This document shows, piece by piece, positions 62,505-64,000 of a DNA stretch of 64,000 nt. Below the pieces are notes generated by a model, which saw nothing but the letters and a program-made list of their open reading frames with translations, ran no database searches and was not told where the DNA came from. Both the position numbers and the translations under genes were made by a program. Within the stretch, counting starts at the first letter, position 1, and each line of letters opens with the position of its first letter. The DNA is from Sulfitobacter sp. DFL-14 (GTDB taxonomy: Bacteria > Pseudomonadota > Alphaproteobacteria > Rhodobacterales > Rhodobacteraceae): contig NZ_QBFD01000015.1 of NCBI RefSeq assembly GCF_003335585.1, positions 444,304 through 508,303 of the forward strand, in the 5' to 3' direction.

Positions 62505-63488
62505 TTATGTATCGTAATGGCCAGTTTGGTGCCATCTCCACGCGTCGGTGATCATTTGTCTGAGCGTGGATCGATGCGGTTTCCAGCCCAGTTCCGTCTC
62601 TGCCCGCTGGGAACCTGACACCAGCTTGGTGCAATCCCCCGCACGGCGCGGCCCTTCGACATGGGGCACCTCGTGGTTGGTCACCTCGTGGCTGTGGGTC
62701 AGCACCTCGCGCACCGAAAACCCCGACCCGGTGCCAAGGTTGAACACCCGGCTGCCATTGCCGTCTTCGAGCCATTTCAGACCCAGAACATGCGCATCGA
62801 CCAGATCGCAGACATGCACATAGTCGCGGATGCAGGTGCCATCGGGCGTATCGTAATCGGTGCCATGGATCGTCAACGCATCGCGCTTGCCCGCAATCGC
62901 ATCCAGCATCAGCGGCACCAGATGCGTCTCCGGCCGGTGGAATTCCCCGACTTCGCCATCCGGGTCTGCCCCGGCCACGTTGAAATAGCGAAAGATCACG
63001 TGGCGCAGACCATCGGAGGCTTCGAAATCGCGCAGAATATCCTCGATTGCACGTTTCGACGCGCCATAGGCGTTCAGCGGGTATTGGGCCGAATTTTCAT
63101 CCAGCACCACATTGTCCTGGTCGCCATAGGTGGCGCAGGTCGAGGAGAATACAAAATCCTTGCAACCCGCCGCCACTGCCGCCTCGATCAGGGTCAGCGA
63201 TCCCGAGACATTGTTGCGCCAGTATCTGCCGGGCTGGGCCATCGCCTCGCCCACCTGGCTCAGCGCCGCGAAATGCATCACTGCAACCGGCGCATAGGTC
63301 GCAAACACCTCGTCCAGACGCGCCCGGTCCAGCAGATCGCCCCGTTCGAACGGGCCGAACTTGACCGCATCCTGCCAGCCGGTTTCGAGGTTGTCATAGG
63401 TAACGGGCGTATAACCCGCATCCCGCAGCGCCTTGCAGGCATGCGACCCGATATAGCCCGCACCGCCTGTCACCAGAACATTGCTCAT
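62505..63488 (-). CDS. galE: UDP-glucose 4-epimerase
   Basis: 327 residues. The Rossmann NAD motif VTGGAGYIGSHACKAL, catalytic SSTCATYG and YGASKRAIED (YxxxK), and RYFNVAGADPDGE are all present. It interconverts UDP-glucose and UDP-galactose for the surface glycan. It lies 20 bases behind galU, and the first of the glycosyltransferase genes follows. Confidence 0.95.
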   Translation of the reverse strand: MSNVLVTGGAGYIGSHACKALRDAGYTPVTYDNLETGWQDAVKFGPFERGDLLDRARLDEVFATYAPVAVMHFAALSQVGEAMAQPGRYWRNNVSGSLTLIEAAVAAGCKDFVFSSTCATYGDQDNVVLDENSAQYPLNAYGASKRAIEDILRDFEASDGLRHVIFRYFNVAGADPDGEVGEFHRPETHLVPLMLDAIAGKRDALTIHGTDYDTPDGTCIRDYVHVCDLVDAHVLGLKWLEDGNGSRVFNLGTGSGFSVREVLTHSHEVTNHEVPHVEGPRRAGDCTKLVSGSQRAETELGWKPHRSTLRQMITDAWRWHQTGHYDT

Positions 63489-63508
63489 GTCTTTCCTTTC
63501 CGGTGCGG

Positions 63509-64000
63509 CTATTGCGCGGCCTTGTCCACCTGCATGATGCTGCTGAGGTAGGAATGCAGATCGTCGCGCAGCTCTTCACGGGCAAGGCCAAAGGCGACGG
63601 TCGCCTGCAGGAATCCTGATTTGGAGCCGCAATCGAACCGCTGCCCCCGGAAACGATAGCCGTAAACCGCATTGCCCTGTTCGATGTCGCGGGCAATCGC
63701 ATCTGTCAGTTGAATTTCGCCACCGGACCCGGATTTCAACTGGTTCAGATTGCGCAGCACCGATGGCTCAAGGATATAGCGCCCGATCACCGCGAGGTTG
63801 GAGGGCGAATCCTCCGCCTTGGGTTTCTCCACCATGCCCTTGACCTTGACCATGTGGCCCATGTCTTCGGATACATCGAGCATCCCGTAAGACGACGCGC
63901 GCTCCGGCTCCACCTCCATCGCGGCGACCATGTTGCCGCCGGTTTCCGCATAGGCTTCGACCATCTGCTGCAGGCAGGGCTTTTCCGCCGCGATCACGTC
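63509..64000 (-). CDS. galU: UTP-glucose-1-phosphate uridylyltransferase, 5' part outside window
   Basis: 164 residues of the C-terminal half are in the window, and the frame is open to the right edge. Family stretches include KGMVEKPKAEDSPSNLAVIG, GGEIQLTDAIA and RFDCGSKSGFLQATVAF. It makes UDP-glucose, the substrate of GalE, so the locus starts with nucleotide-sugar supply. Confidence 0.93.
   Translation of the reverse strand, partial: DVIAAEKPCLQQMVEAYAETGGNMVAAMEVEPERASSYGMLDVSEDMGHMVKVKGMVEKPKAEDSPSNLAVIGRYILEPSVLRNLNQLKSGSGGEIQLTDAIARDIEQGNAVYGYRFRGQRFDCGSKSGFLQATVAFGLAREELRDDLHSYLSSIMQVDKAAQ

Overview
The window is a stretch of alphaproteobacterial chromosome. It almost certainly comes from the Rhodobacterales (Roseobacter group). 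The evidence is the moderately high GC and Rhodobacteraceae-like codon use, the block ubiB-ubiE / mutM-ech-rpsT-dnaA-dnaN-recF-gyrB, a phenylacetate (paa) cluster directly behind gyrB, a TAXI-type TRAP transporter, and a NepR-EcfG-PhyR general stress module. No rRNA, tRNA, CRISPR array or intact IS was found.

Layout. (1) 1-2.4 kb: pqiA (split into two overlapping genes) and pqiB (cut by the window edge), then a DJ-1/PfpI gene behind a good EcfG-type promoter. (2) 3.2-13.6 kb: a minus-strand block with a nitrilase-fold hydrolase, a very long Orn/Lys/Arg decarboxylase, an ATP-grasp enzyme and a C45 Ntn-hydrolase. A fused TAXI TRAP permease and its binding protein lie upstream. Next come a membrane-anchored GltB-like protein, a GABA-type aminotransferase and a PuuR-like XRE-cupin regulator. 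The neighbourhood looks devoted to amine/polyamine chemistry, and its product is unknown. (3) 18-22.4 kb: the general stress response core (PhyK-like kinase, EcfG, NepR, PhyR) with five recognisable EcfG promoters in or near it, counting the one at 2.5 kb. One of them serves a 45-residue single-pass membrane peptide. (4) 22.4-32.2 kb: a degenerate receiver protein, a Crp/Fnr regulator, a 307-bp MITE-like element flanked by TA, BrkB/YihY, a FocA-family channel, a class V aminotransferase, an M20 deacylase, a YegD-like Hsp70, an orphan ABC binding protein and a CDF metal exporter.

(5) 32.2-44.2 kb: ubiquinone genes ubiB and ubiE, DNA repair mutM, an enoyl-CoA hydratase, rpsT, and the replication genes dnaA, dnaN, recF and gyrB, with a LysE exporter between recF and gyrB. 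(6) 44.2-52.3 kb: a decayed TauE/SafE gene, then a complete aerobic phenylacetyl-CoA operon (thiolase, paaABCDE, paaZ) ending in its PaaX-family regulator. (7) 52.3-57.1 kb: an RNase D-like exonuclease, kdsD, lptC, lptA, lptB, hpf and ptsN, i.e. Kdo/LPS transport plus ribosome hibernation and PTS-Ntr; rpoN is not in its frequent place between lptB and hpf. (8) 57.1-64 kb: a minus-strand surface-glycan locus (galU, galE, three glycosyltransferases and a two-domain sulfotransferase) running off the right edge.

The two points most worth following up are the decarboxylase / ATP-grasp / Ntn-hydrolase / nitrilase operon and the small membrane peptide placed under the general stress sigma factor.
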